Shown in pieces: positions 22,801 to 33,590 of a stretch of DNA of 64,000 bases. The notes below the pieces were generated by a model. That model searched no databases. It saw only the letters and a program-made list of their open reading frames with translations, and was not told the origin of the DNA. The position numbers and the translations under genes were made by a program. This DNA comes from Roridomyces roridus (taxonomy: Eukaryota > Basidiomycota > Agaricomycetes > Agaricales > Mycenaceae): NCBI GenBank assembly GCA_029378245.1, contig JARKIF010000046.1:62001-126000 (forward strand), given 5' to 3'. Numbering within the stretch: the stretch's first letter is position 1; each line of letters opens with the position of its first letter.

Positions 22801-24557
22801 GTTCAAAATAAAACGACGACAAAGAAACCGACGGAGCTCCTCCGCTTCGTACCGCACGATATCCAGCGGGATGGACAGCTGGAGGACAGAATGCGAGCCC
22901 AAATCGCGTGCGAATCGATTCGAGCGCCCGCGCCGCGGCTTTTCGAGGGTGATGTGGTAGTCTGCCGCACCGTCTAATTTCGCGAGTCGGAGGGGATAGG
23001 TTATCTGGCCACCGTACCAGTTCTGAGGATACGGAGTGCTCGGTCCCATGAGCCCCAAACCCCGGCCTTGTCCTTGAACGAACGCCTTGTGCTCACGATC
23101 GACTTCGTTCCTTCGTTACCATGATAAGCTCAAGCACACGTACGAACGAAGCTCACTCACCATAACGCCAAATCAATAACATCGGGCTCAGGTCGCCCGA
23201 GCATCATCGCGGCGACCTTTCCCGCCACTTCGGAATTCGACTTTTTGAATCGGAAATCCTGCATCTTGTCCAGGACATCCGCCCATCCCCACTGCTTCCG
23301 AGATACCCCGCGCGCGAGCTCCCATTGGACGCCGAGAAGAATACCCTTTGTTTCAAATTCAGACTGCACCTCCTTGGAGTGTGCGATTATGTACGGTGGG
23401 AGGGCCGATCCGTGTGTGCCGTCGAAGAGGGTGTCGAGGGGGAAGGCGGTGGAGGGCTCGGGAACGATCGTGCTGGGAGTAATAGCCGCCCTCGGTCGTG
23501 TAGATGAAGCTGGTGCGTGCTCGGTCCGATTTTTCTTGCAGGGCGACGACATCTCGGACTCTTCGGTGAGAGTCCGTTTTAGCGGGGACATCTGGCCGAT
23601 AGAGGACATGGAAGAGCTCGTGGAGGCGGTGGTGAAGAGTGAGTCGGTGGTTGAGGCGAAGGAGGATTGGGTCGACGATGGCCCGAGTGGTCGTGCACTT
23701 GGGACGGGGGGAGGGTGCATGGCAGATAAAGTGCGCTGCCGTTGCGGTCCTGTCCAGATCGTTATGGGTTGAAGAGAGATTCAACAGGCGTAGCTTACCT
23801 TCACTCGAGTCATCCTAGCAGAGCGTGAGGAGCCTGGGACGAAATGACAAAAAAGCACACGCACCTTGGCCGGACTGGTAAAGAGCGGACCACGGGGTAC
23901 TATACTACGCTATCAGAGTGGACTTGAGAGACGAAAACCAGCCACGCACGCGCGAAATAGTCGTCGTCACCCGTCTCCCCTCTGTCCTCTAGGCTGAAGT
24001 TGTCCAGCGTCCTTGTAATCTTGGTAGAGTCGGTGATCGACGGCGTCCCGGGCTGCCCAACAGCCCCAGGGCGAGCGCGCTTTGTGGGCGGCGTCGAGGG
24101 AGGATCTGGCTTCCTCGGAGACGCCTGTTCGACGATGTCGTCGAACTTCTCCCAGTCGAAATCTGCACCGAAGTCACTCGAGTCGTCGCTCCAGTCCTGA
24201 GGCGGATTAGGCGGAGATCTGGGCCGACAGGGGCGTGACGCGCACCTGAGACATTGATGAAAGCCTCGGGACTTGAAATACAGCAAAACAAGAGAGGGTC
24301 CCTTTGGAGGGGACGACGTGGATGAGAGCGGAAGAGACGCGATGTCGGTGACAGCGTAGCCGAGCGGATCAAAAAAAAATGCCGTCGGTTAGTGGGATTC
24401 TGGTCTGAAACGGAAGGCGGAAGTACTTAGTAAACTCTCGTAGTGCGGGGGGCTTTTTAAGGTCATCCTTGACCGGCGGAGACCCGTTGCCACCGCCTTG
24501 ACTCGTATTACTTTGTTTGAACGCAGCATATTGCCACAAGTCACTGTCCAGTGTCAT
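19889..24557 (-). CDS. RNA-dependent RNA polymerase (QDE-1/RDR type)
   Basis: This makes double-stranded RNA for quelling-type RNA interference. From 24196 downwards 15 exons join in one frame of about 1,205 residues: 23950-24196, 23865-23899, 23799-23814, 23161-23749, 22633-23110, 22440-22587, 21758-22384, 21357-21697, 21301-21308, 21221-21254, 21076-21175, 21014-21025, 20673-20967, 20458-20625 and 19889-20408. Family landmarks in order: QGRGLGLMGPS, IMTDGCGFINRAA, RVTLSEQSIMCLSYNGVP, RYPIRLPCDMQQVEAVD, then the catalytic loop SVLSGGDYDGDTV with all three Asp residues. GQYSWFHDIAIW and GNTLLDAAKTGLSLKPG follow. The DYDGD motif is spread over three exons. The first exons (24246-24557, starting MTLDSDLWQYA) are plausible, but a run of nine T near 24370 leaves their joining unsolved. 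The gene is apparently intact. Confidence 0.9.
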
Positions 24558-24754
24558 GCGATCGCGACAGAGTCTAGATCTTCATACATATGAAAAGCCA
24601 CTAGTCAACGTCCTCAAGAGTCAAATCAACTTCAAATGAAAGCAGGTACCCCTATGGCGTCTGTCCTCTACAACATTTACACAAGGAATTCAACTTGAAC
24701 CCCGCACTCGCGGAGATTAACCAATACATAACTACTCCCTCTCTACTCACGAAA

Positions 24755-26016
24755 TCAAGCATCCGTCGTCGGCATCAAGAGCGGGACAAGCAACGGCAGC
24801 ATCATCCCCAGCACGGTTACCCACCACGCACGGAACAAGACACGCCACCCTTCCTCACGAACGATCTGCTTCGCACAATCAACGAGCCCGGTGTACGGCG
24901 CCTCGTCCACCCCACGCAACTCCACCACAGGTTCACCATACACTTCGTCTTGAACACCGGCATCTTCAACGGCAGCATCGGCGCGCTGCAGCGTAAGTCT
25001 CGTAAAGATCATCCTGAGCGGCGTGAGGAAGATCGTCGCTCCCAACACGATGCTGAAGGACGCGGCGAGGAACGGGAGGCGATGGGCGAAGCCGAGGGGG
25101 AGGTGGATGGTCACGACTTGGTGGAGGACAGAGATGAACGGGCCGAGGAGGCCTTCAATGATTCGTGTGGCGAGGAGACCGGGGGCAAGGTACAGACGGA
25201 GAGGGCCCGCACGCTCGGAGGGCGAGAGTAGAATGCGGAGCGCATCTCTGGGCGCGAGGAAGCTCAGTTTGTGCGGCGTAGTAATCGCCCTGCGGAGAGG
25301 TTGGAAAGGGTTTTGGACATTGAGAACGAAACTCACCGGTTGGTGAGAATTTGCACTGGGATTAGGAGGACAGTGGGGATGAGGGAGAGGGCGAAGGTCC
25401 AGACTGCAGTCGCCCATTAGCATGATGTCAATGTCAAATCGACGTCAAGACACGTACTCCACATGACAACCCCTGTCTGTGCGGGGATGTACACCTGGCC
25501 ATTGGGCAACACCCGCGATCCTAGAGACAGGAACACCGCAACCGGCGACACAAGAACGACCACGATAAAGTTCCCGATGAGATACGGCACTGGAAGGCCC
25601 TTAGTATAAGACTTGGATTCTAATTTCTAAATGGAAGCACTCACTAATCCCCTTGAAAAATCCGGGCCATCCCTGCAATCAAACATACGGATCAGGGACT
25701 CACTCCAGAAGATTTCACGGAAAAAACGCACCTCAATCCGATGCACCTTTTTCATCATCCTGAAATACCCGACATTTGGCGCGCTCTCGGGACTCAGACC
25801 CTCCTGGTCAAGCCCCTGCAGCCTCTTGGGCGTGTAATTCGCGCGATACCGGACAAGCACGCCGATAAACGGTATCACGATAGCGCATATCAGCGCCATG
25901 GGTCTGCGGGCGCGCGATGAGCATGGAGGGAGGGGAGAGTCGAGAGATGGCACTCACAAGATCATGGCCGATACAGTGAGGAGAAGGGTGAGAAACCAGA
26001 CAAAGACGTCGAGCAT
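24755..26016 (-). CDS. Mitochondrial carrier (SLC25) family protein, divergent
   Basis: Six exons join exactly in frame (25958-26016, 25732-25903, 25645-25672, 25458-25589, 25337-25403, 24755-25289) to give 330 residues, close to the 300 typical of the family. Several hydrophobic segments are visible: MLDVFVWFLTLLLTVSAMIL at the start, MALICAIVIPFIGVLV, GNFIVVVLVSPVAVFLSLG, TFALSLIPTVLLIPVQIL, and FLAASFSIVLGATIFL. Carrier-type signatures appear as GWPGFFKGIMPYL, as TPLRMIFTRL (P-x-x-x-x-x-R) and as CAKQIVREEGWRVLFRAW. The last is the conserved loop after each repeat. It would act as a solute exchanger in the inner mitochondrial membrane; the substrate is unknown. The signature charges are degenerate, so an outer-membrane or peroxisomal relative is also possible. 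It lies head-to-tail with the RdRP gene. Confidence 0.7.
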
Positions 26017-26587
26017 GGTGGGTGGTGGGTGGTGGGGGAGAGACGTGGGTGGTAACAACTGCGGTCCCGCTACTATATGAGTCCCGTCGCAAGCGCCTGT
26101 GGGCGGTGCATCATGGTGATGGTGAGCGCTCAGAGTCAAGAGTAAAGTCGGCAATCACGCCATCAAGAAATGACGGCGTGCCGCATTGAGAGCTGTTCAT
26201 TCAGTTGAATGTGTTTGCATGGAGACAAACGACGTGGAGACGTTCAGCGCTCAACGTTCAGCCTCGCCTCCGTTATCGTAACTCGGTTTGGACAACGGTT
26301 CTTGCGGATGGATTTTCCGATTACACTAGTTGTTTCAGCAACTGGGGTGAGTAATTATTAGGAATGAGCATCGGCGTCGGGATCACTTGTGCAGTCCCCA
26401 ATCCAAAAAGAGGTCGAAGAGAAGGAAACAAGTGAGGCAACACAATAAAGTCAATCATTGCGATGGCGGGAATCGAACCCAGGCAAATCAACGACAAAGG
26501 CCCATAGGAATTGATCGGGAATAGTGCGTGGCCTTGGCGGCGACAGTTTGGGCCATTGTAAGATGGTAGGTAGGTTTAAAAATGTAT

Positions 26588-26680
26588 TCCGATGCGGGGA
26601 ATCGAACCCCGCGCAACCGCGTCAATATATGCAAGTCTGCCAAATGAGAGGCGGATATGTTACCGATACACCACATCGGA
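26588..26680 (-). tRNA. tRNA-Glu (CTC) with an intron of about 23 nt
   Basis: Read on the minus strand, the acceptor stem TCCGATG pairs with CATCGGA. The D arm is GTGT/ACAT. The anticodon loop is C-T-CTC-A, with T33 in place. A 23 nt insertion follows position 37, and the T arm is CGGGG-TTCGATT-CCCCG. The sequence agrees with fungal tRNA-Glu. One base pair at the foot of the anticodon stem (27-43) is T-T. Introns after position 37 are the canonical place for tRNA introns. Confidence 0.85.
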
Positions 26681-26896
26681 CATGAGAGAACGGCGAGTCG
26701 TAGGAATCCAATCTAATTATGCGCTCGTCTGAAAATCTAGAAAAAACATTTACACACACCAACCAGTTGTATAAATTGAGAAATGCCGTTGGCCATAGAA
26801 TGTCGAACAAGTTTCAAAAGAGACAAAAAAAACACCGCCAAAAGCTCAAGGCCGGCGCACGCATTTGGGCCTAGGCGCGCAGTAGTACTGACATCC
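26681..26896. other. Spacer between tRNA and terminal repeat remnant
   Basis: No feature recognised. Confidence 0.4.
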
Positions 26897-27125
26897 ATAG
26901 TGGTTGCAAGCACCGTTCCCCTCCTCTGCCTGTGTGCCTACATTTTCATTTTGTTTTCATTAATATTAGCAGGACTCTTTGAATGGAAAGAAAAGAACTG
27001 ATGAGTACTGACTGCCAATGAATTTCCAGGCCAGCCGTCAGCCCCTTGCACTTTGTCGCAGTTCTGATGCGGCAGGCAGGTTGTCATTCAGCCCCACAGA
27101 ACCCTCGTCTTGCAGAGGAGGGGAT
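26897..27125. repeat. Remnant related to the 5' flank of the DDE/exonuclease gene
   Basis: CCATAGTGGTTGCAAGCACC with the CCCCTCCTCTG that follows, and 190 bp later ATTCAGCCCCACAGAACCCT followed by CAGAGGAGGGGATT, correspond in order and orientation to blocks at 60117-60150 and 60446-60490. CCCCTCCTCTG and CAGAGGAGGGG also form an inverted pair. It looks like a decayed end of the transposon family that includes the gene at 54864-60017. Confidence 0.55.
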
Positions 27126-30100
27126 TCTGGCCCCTGTAAGTTTCCAGCGATTCAGGATCATGATCAGCGGACCAAGTCCGGCTAACTTGTGAAACCAATG
27201 AGGTCCGTCGGGCGGAGGAGCACCGTCGGAGAGCAGAGACCCACACAGCTAGGACTGATTTACCTTATCATTTATGCGAGTGTAACAGGGAACGGTCAAT
27301 CAAATTTCCGTGATTGTCGACGCATAGCCGACCGGCCAACATGGACCCCAGGCCACCGCGGTACCGTTACGGCCTAAGCGGTGACGGAATTGGCACCAAT
27401 CACTGCCGGCACTCCGCCAGCACCCCACTTGGCACTTGCCCTTGACTTGCCCTCCACCGACGACACCGTCCAACTGGCGAGTAGACCTCCTCACGACCCT
27501 TGGCAGCACCGTATACATGAATTGAGTTATTTGATTTTCTGAGTCTTTCTCGCCTCGCTGTTCAGTGTTCTGAGTCCCTCCTCGTTCTATCTCGAGTATC
27601 CTAGCCGCTCTATGACTTTTCTGGGAACTGCTCGCCACTCTGCTCCACCAAATTAGAACAACTCGGACCCTGGTAGTACTGCAAGCAGTGAAAACGACGC
27701 GCGAAGTTCGTATGGACTCTGAAGGCCACCGCTGCCAGTCACCACCCCTTGACCTGGACTAGTCTTGACTCTGCCTTGACTTCGCGGCATTCTCCTTCAA
27801 TCCGCACCCATGGGTGTAAATATTGTGCTCAATGGGCCGTGGTCCTTGATCTACCGGCGGTTCATGCCTCTGGCTCTCTCTTGGAGTTCTGCACCAAAAT
27901 TTCCTAGAAAGTGGCTTCGGCGACGGCCTTGGATGAATAACAGATTCACGCCGGCATTTCAATTGAACAAATTTCGGAAGGTCCTCAATAGCCATTTCTC
28001 TCGCAGCATGCAATTACTCAACCCACAAACTCATTCAAGCCAAATTCAAGCTGTCCGCCTTCAGAAGCTTGTACTGCTTTCGAGATGATCTACGACGTGT
28101 TGTCGATGTGGCTGGAATGCTAACCGCCAAGGCTCAACAGGAGATCCAACTCAGCGGGGCGTCAAATCCCCTTCGACAACTCTTGGCTCAATTGTCGCGC
28201 TGTTTGCTGATGGACGAAGCGGGTTAGCCATCGCCTCTTCCTGCGCTGCTGTCCCAACTCCACTCTGTGAACGTCCTTATATGTGTTCGACCGATGGTGT
28301 AACGGCTTTCTCGGCGTCCTCCGCTGGCCCCAGGCCCACCAATGGCATCGCTTGAGTGGGGTAATTGCAGCCCTTGTAAGATATATAGGTCCTCAGTAAC
28401 GAGTTTCACCTTGTTTCGCAACGTGAATAAACGAGCGTCCCAAACATGATTTCAACGACACCTATCCGCCCGGAGCACTACTACTACATGGTTCAGAGTT
28501 TGATTCACCAATCTCGGAATCGGACTCTCGCAGGTGAAAATTTGCGGTTTGAGGCTCTTTGTCTTCTTGGATTTGGGCTTGGAGCTGTCTTCGAGTTCTT
28601 TCAACGTTCAAGTTGCGTTGAAGATCCTCTAAATCCCTGGAAATTGACCACCCCTTCCACCCGATTCGAACAGTGGCCGGCGCAGTCGAAGTACTTGTTA
28701 GCCCCGAGACCCGCTCATGCCAGATGACGATATCCGACGAGCAGTAGACACTGTGCTCGTTCTTGAACGCCGTCTCCTACGCGATGGCCGCCTGTTGTGA
28801 TGTGTTGATACGTATGCGAGGTAGGCTCAGGTAGCAAGATGCCAGCGAAGCCGCGTGCGGCGTGCCACACATCGCCGCCACGGCGCCACAGCCTCTGGCG
28901 CCATGTAGACGAGATCACCTTCTTGTATCTGGATGCAGATCAACATTGAACTCGTCGTGTTGCTCCGTAGGGTCCCTATTATAGTACGTGAGCTCATTCA
29001 AAGAGGGGTTCATCGGGGACGGCCAGTTGTGTATGGAGCACTGAACCATCCAGTTGAGTGATTCCTGCTGAAGCAGAGCTTTGGTACAGTGAGCCTAGAA
29101 ACTCTTGAACACTGGATGGTTGATATCATTGGAGTTCAACAAACGGTGCATTCAATGTTGAATAATCGGAAGATATGACTCTACAATCCCTGCAGTGAGT
29201 CTCTCATAGTATCAAGGATGTCACGTCGTCGCGACTCCCAACTGAGTAGAAATTTACATAAATGAATGATAATGTACGCACCATACAGAAGGCAAATACC
29301 ACTTTGTATGGGTAATTCTTGAGCGGTGTGACACCCACAACTTAGAAAAGCATCTGAAATCAAGTCCAACTCGCAATAAACACTCATGAAGATACGAGCG
29401 CCAACTGACTGCCGCCGGCACTGACGCCGACTCGTCACTGGGCCTGTTTTTTTTTGCCTGTTCAACACTCCAGCCGGTGGATCATCTCATGTGCCATTAC
29501 AGTGACAGCCCCCGATTATACAAAGTTTATATTCCACTCTGGTTGTGGAGTCGATCGTCCCTGGGGTAACGGGTTGGCAATGACAACTCCAACTTGGCAT
29601 TGGGCCCTGACATTGGCAGTCGCTCCGTCCATGGTTCAGAATCAGAACGAGGTTGAGACTTTGATCAACCAGAATGAAATCTGGCCCGAATACTTCGAAT
29701 CGTAATATGTACGCCCGTCGCTGAGCGCTGAGGCTCCGGGTCAACCACCATATCTTATCTGGATAATCATCAGTTACGTAATGCTCCCTAGCCCGTCCGG
29801 GGTCCCTCCTATCGTAAATGGCCGTCGGCTAACATTCGGCAGCGGTCGCTAATCGCGGAAATTTGATTGACCGTTCCCTGTTGCAATACGAGTGAATGCG
29901 GCGGTAGCCACGACTCGGTCATTTCGCCGATCGCTTGTCGCATCAAAGGCCGGTTGGCGGGCGGCCTAAAAACTCGGTTAGCCTTCATCATTATCAAGGC
30001 GGGTGGGGGGTGGCTCTATAAGTCGAACGATCAAATGGTGGCGGGATCAAGGCGGGATTGTGAGAATTCTCTTAGATGCTTGTTCAGATTAGGTCCTTTG

Positions 30101-30271
30101 AGTCCGGAGTGAAATGACTCTAACAAGGAACTTGAGCTGTGAAAGATATTCCTGGAAAATCGGCCAATAGATTCTAAAAGAGCCGCTGAATCAGTTGAGA
30201 ATGACAGAGTTTCACGTCGAACGGCTGAAAGTTGAGCTCGATATAGCCGGGCCCGTTGCACCGAAGCCCCG
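27126..30271. other. Gene-poor region
   Basis: About 3.1 kb without a supported exon. All open frames are below 100 codons and lack recognisable domains or consistent splice sites. No repeat shared with the rest of the window was noticed. Confidence 0.45.
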
Positions 30272-30278
30272 TATATAA
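30272..30278 (+). promoter_or_regulatory. TATA box of the intact FAD oxidase gene
   Basis: TATATAA lies 34 bp upstream of the ATG at 30306, the same spacing as in the split paralogue at 10901. Confidence 0.5.
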
Positions 30279-30305
30279 CCCGGCGTGGGTTCAGGGTGGC
30301 TGAAT

Positions 30306-31730
30306 ATGGCTACCTCTCTGCCTCTCCTCCTCCTCGTATCCACGCTCTGCCTCGTCCATGCACTCCCCGAGCACTACACCACCATCTCCCGCGACGTCGT
30401 CGTGATCGGAGGCGGATCCTCAGGCACCTACGCCGCCGTAAACCTCAAAGCGCGCGGTCACACCGTCGCCGTGCTCGAGCAACAAAACCGGCTCGGCGGA
30501 CACGTCGAGACATACATCGATCCCTCCACCGGTCAACCCTCCAACCTCGGAGTCATTGACCTCTACAACAACAGCGTCAACAATGCGTATTTCTCGCTGC
30601 TCGGTGTTCCGATACGGGCAGTGCCTCCGGCCACGACGCAGAATGCATTCCTCGACTTTGCGACGGGCAAGCCCGTGCCGGCATACGATCCCAACACGCC
30701 GTTCCTCCCCGCGCTGGAGGCCTACCTGGCTTATATCACCGAGACGTACCCGTACCTCAGCCTCTCATATGAGAATCTGACCTACCCAGTCCCAGCCGAG
30801 CTTCTGGAGCCCTTCACCGTCTTCGCCGCGCGACACAACTTTACCGCCATCCTGCAACTGTTCAATGGGATCGCGGAGAACATTGGGAATCTGTGGCAAC
30901 TTCCCACTTACCACGGAATCCATGCGTTGGACCCACACATCATCACGGCCATCCTAACTGGATTCGTTAACGCCGCGTCGGGAAATAACCAGGACATTTA
31001 CAACGCCGCCGAGCGCTTCCTCGGTTCGCAAAACGTGTTCCTCAACAGCACGATTACCGCCGTCGATCGCTCCGGCTCGTGCTTCCACGTACCAGAGCCC
31101 GCGGCGGTGTGCGTCCTCTCCAGGGCAGGTAGCACTACGACCCTCACAAAGGCGCGCAAACTCCTCGTCTCCATCCCCACCACACTTGCCTCCCTCGCCT
31201 CTGCCTCCATCGATTTAGACACCCACGAACGGGCGGTGTTTTCCCACTTCACGGGATTCACATACGGCGTGGCCGTCGTCGAAGCACCTCACCTCGACGG
31301 AAACACGTCGTACAACAACATTGGCACTCACACGCCAGACAACCTCCTCTCCCTCCCTGGTGCTTTCGCAATCACACCAATCGAGCCACACGCAGGCAAG
31401 GGCGGAAAGTTCTCCGCCTGGTTTGGCGCGGTGGAGGGCACGGGGTGGACTCCCGAGCGCGTGGAGAAGCTCGTAGCGTGGGACGTCGTTCGTGTCGGTG
31501 GAGGCAGTACCGCAGAGGTCACGTTCGACTTTCTCAAAGACCATACGCCGTTCCGGTTGCACGTCCCACCCGCGGCTGTTGCGAGCGGATTTTATAAAGA
31601 ACTTTACGCGCTCGAGGGGAGGAAGAATACCTTTTGGACGGGTGCGGCATGGGCGGAGGAGGATAGTTCCCAGATTTGGATGTGGAGTGAAGTGTCGTTG
31701 CTGCCCAAGATGCTGGCGGCGTTGGCGTGA
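30306..31730 (+). CDS. Secreted FAD-dependent amine-oxidase-like protein, intact
   Basis: An uninterrupted frame of 474 residues without introns. Signal peptide SLPLLLLVSTLCLVHA; FAD-binding VVVIGGGSSGTYAAVN at about 30-45 and VAVLEQQNRLGGHVETY at about 55-71. The middle has NLWQLPTYHGIHALD and SGNNQDIYNAAERFL, and the C-terminal flavin-closing segment is NTFWTGAAWAEEDSSQIWMW. Family members include fungal beta-cyclopiazonate dehydrogenase-type oxidases, which oxidise amines or C-N bonds with FAD, but the substrate here is unknown. I chose the second ATG, 21 bp into the longest frame, because it starts the signal peptide directly and lies 34 bp after a TATA box. The split gene at 10941-19613 is its close paralogue. 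Confidence 0.88.
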   Translation: MATSLPLLLLVSTLCLVHALPEHYTTISRDVVVIGGGSSGTYAAVNLKARGHTVAVLEQQNRLGGHVETYIDPSTGQPSNLGVIDLYNNSVNNAYFSLLGVPIRAVPPATTQNAFLDFATGKPVPAYDPNTPFLPALEAYLAYITETYPYLSLSYENLTYPVPAELLEPFTVFAARHNFTAILQLFNGIAENIGNLWQLPTYHGIHALDPHIITAILTGFVNAASGNNQDIYNAAERFLGSQNVFLNSTITAVDRSGSCFHVPEPAAVCVLSRAGSTTTLTKARKLLVSIPTTLASLASASIDLDTHERAVFSHFTGFTYGVAVVEAPHLDGNTSYNNIGTHTPDNLLSLPGAFAITPIEPHAGKGGKFSAWFGAVEGTGWTPERVEKLVAWDVVRVGGGSTAEVTFDFLKDHTPFRLHVPPAAVASGFYKELYALEGRKNTFWTGAAWAEEDSSQIWMWSEVSLLPKMLAALA

Positions 31731-31876
31731 ACTTGGAGATCGAACTGCAGGGTTCTCACGTAGCCATTGAAAGTTTTTCATTCCAAATCGAACAGCGTGT
31801 AGTAGCATCTAAATCATATCTAGAGAATATCGTCAACCCGCTCACGATGCTCATACCGAGAACTCACCTGGCCCCT

Positions 31877-32864
31877 TCAAGAACGACCGACCAGCATCCT
31901 CAGCGCCGTCCCATTATTATTCTGCACACGCAAATCGAACGACCATGGTTTCCCCGGGTCGCCATTGCCTTTAGATTGGTGATGGAATAAATGGCCCTCG
32001 CGGGGAAGGATGCCACCAACGACTGCCTCAGGTACTGCGCGAGACGCGGGCTCCAGTAGTTTGACGATGCGTAGGTGTATGATGTTCGAGTTCTCGGCAG
32101 ATACCTCAAACTGTGCAAGTCCCGTGCCTACGAGGTTGAGCAATGGAAGCATTGAGTTGGATGCACATACCAGCGAACGGATGAAATCTCTTCTTTCCCG
32201 CATGCGAGACAAATATATGATTGAACTGAAGCGCAGCAACACGTTGGGGAGCCGTCCCCGAAGGAACGACGTGGAGGAACAGGCCCCGGGCAAAGTTGAC
32301 GGGGAACTGCTGCTGCAGACCGAACATCATGAGCGCCGCCGTGATCTGCCCCTCCGTCTTGCCCAGCCTCTCATGCCATTCTGCGAGCGATTGCGGCGTG
32401 AGAAATCCCTCTTTGAGCAGCGCTGCGCGGAGAGCGGGGTACGCTATCGCCGCTTGTCCAACAAGAACTTGCCAGGGGGAACCGTTGGGCAGGAGGAGGT
32501 CATTCCCTGCGGCGAACGAGGACGGCAAAGACGACGGGGCACATCGGAAGCGGACGCTCGAGGCTAGAGATGGTAGGCCGGGTCGCGGAGCGCAGTAGAA
32601 AAAGCCCCGAGCCTCCTCGGGAAAGGGGGTGTAAATTCGTGGACCCACCGAGCGCCAGACTTCACGGCGGTAGTACATCCTCTCCGATTTTTTGCCCCTG
32701 CTGTATTGGAAGGACAATGACACGCAATGAGCGTCAGAAATATTGAGATGGTCGGATGGGGAGAGCAGTTCGGGCTTCAAGGTCGATATGGGCCAACCTC
32801 GAGGGCGTCCCGTTGCTACGCTTGTTTTAGAGTGACCTAGGAGATCGCTCACCACGGAGGTCAC
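31877..32864 (-). CDS. Conserved hypothetical protein of mushroom fungi
   Basis: Two exons (32171-32864 and 31877-32127, intron 43 nt, GTATGT donor) join in frame to about 314 residues. From about residue 65 the sequence reads REVWRSVGPRIYTPFPEEAR, then GFFYCAPRPGLPSLASSVRF, SFAAGNDLLLPNGSPWQVLV, and ends PWSFDLRVQNNNGTALRMLV. I believe this arrangement (E-x-ARGFFYxAPRPGxPxLAS, a middle with a short helix-rich part, then a WSFDL/WSWDL ending) occurs in uncharacterised proteins of many Agaricomycetes, but I cannot name a domain. The start is uncertain: a later ATG at 32676-32678 would also keep the conserved part. No function is proposed. Confidence 0.6.
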
Positions 32865-33590
32865 TTACTGTAGCGGAAATTGTGACCAACAGCTTTTGTT
32901 TTCACATGAGAAATCCCATGAAGGTGAGATCTTCGGCAGTTGGCGAGAGACTGGTAGGGATGAGCTTGCATGGCCCAAAAATATCGGGAGGAGGTCGCAG
33001 ACAGGAACAAGAAGAACGGATGGAGAGTCCCAAGGGGTCTCGAGGCCGGCCAGAGACGCACGCGTGAGCGGCGACGTGGTGAGAAGACAAGAAAGATGAC
33101 AATCAGATCTTTGCTAACAGCTCCCGCCGATCATCGGATCATTCTTACAGGCACTGCTGTTCGGCGTGACACTGACAGGGGTGGAAGGGATGCATGTGCT
33201 CCCGCAGGCTGCAGCATGATGGGACGAGTGTGGGCTGCTATAAATTGAAATGGAGCAACAAGGCTGCAACTTCCATCACCCCCTCCGCCAGTCTCTCCAC
33301 CCAACACGCGCAGACTGGGATGTCCGAAACTGGTTGTTGTTGCCATCGAGTAACTTCAGTTCCTGGGGATGCCAGCACTGCCGAGTGAATGACCTGCCAT
33401 TCCTGCTGAAATTTTCACACTGATCATTATTCTAGTTTGTTGAGAGAGTGTCTCAATGACTTGACGAAGCAAATGAAACAGTAAACAAAATTCCAGATAC
33501 ACTGCTAGTGGAGAGTCCCTCACATCTTCCAGGCTGAATACTGCGGTCAAGGACCTGCGATCTGTACCACCTGTCCCTGACAAGAAGACC
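32865..33590. other. Intergenic region before the DUF6535 gene
   Basis: No independent gene. Just before 33591 the frame is open upstream (RLNTAVKDLRSVPPVPDKKT) behind a possible acceptor at about 33529, so a further 5' exon of the DUF6535 gene may lie here. Confidence 0.4.

Noticed and set aside
26460..26540. A second tRNA gene beside tRNA-Glu (GGTTCGATTCCCGCC on the minus strand)
   Set aside because: Only a T-arm-like word is present. The stem is imperfect and no matching acceptor or D arm could be found upstream.
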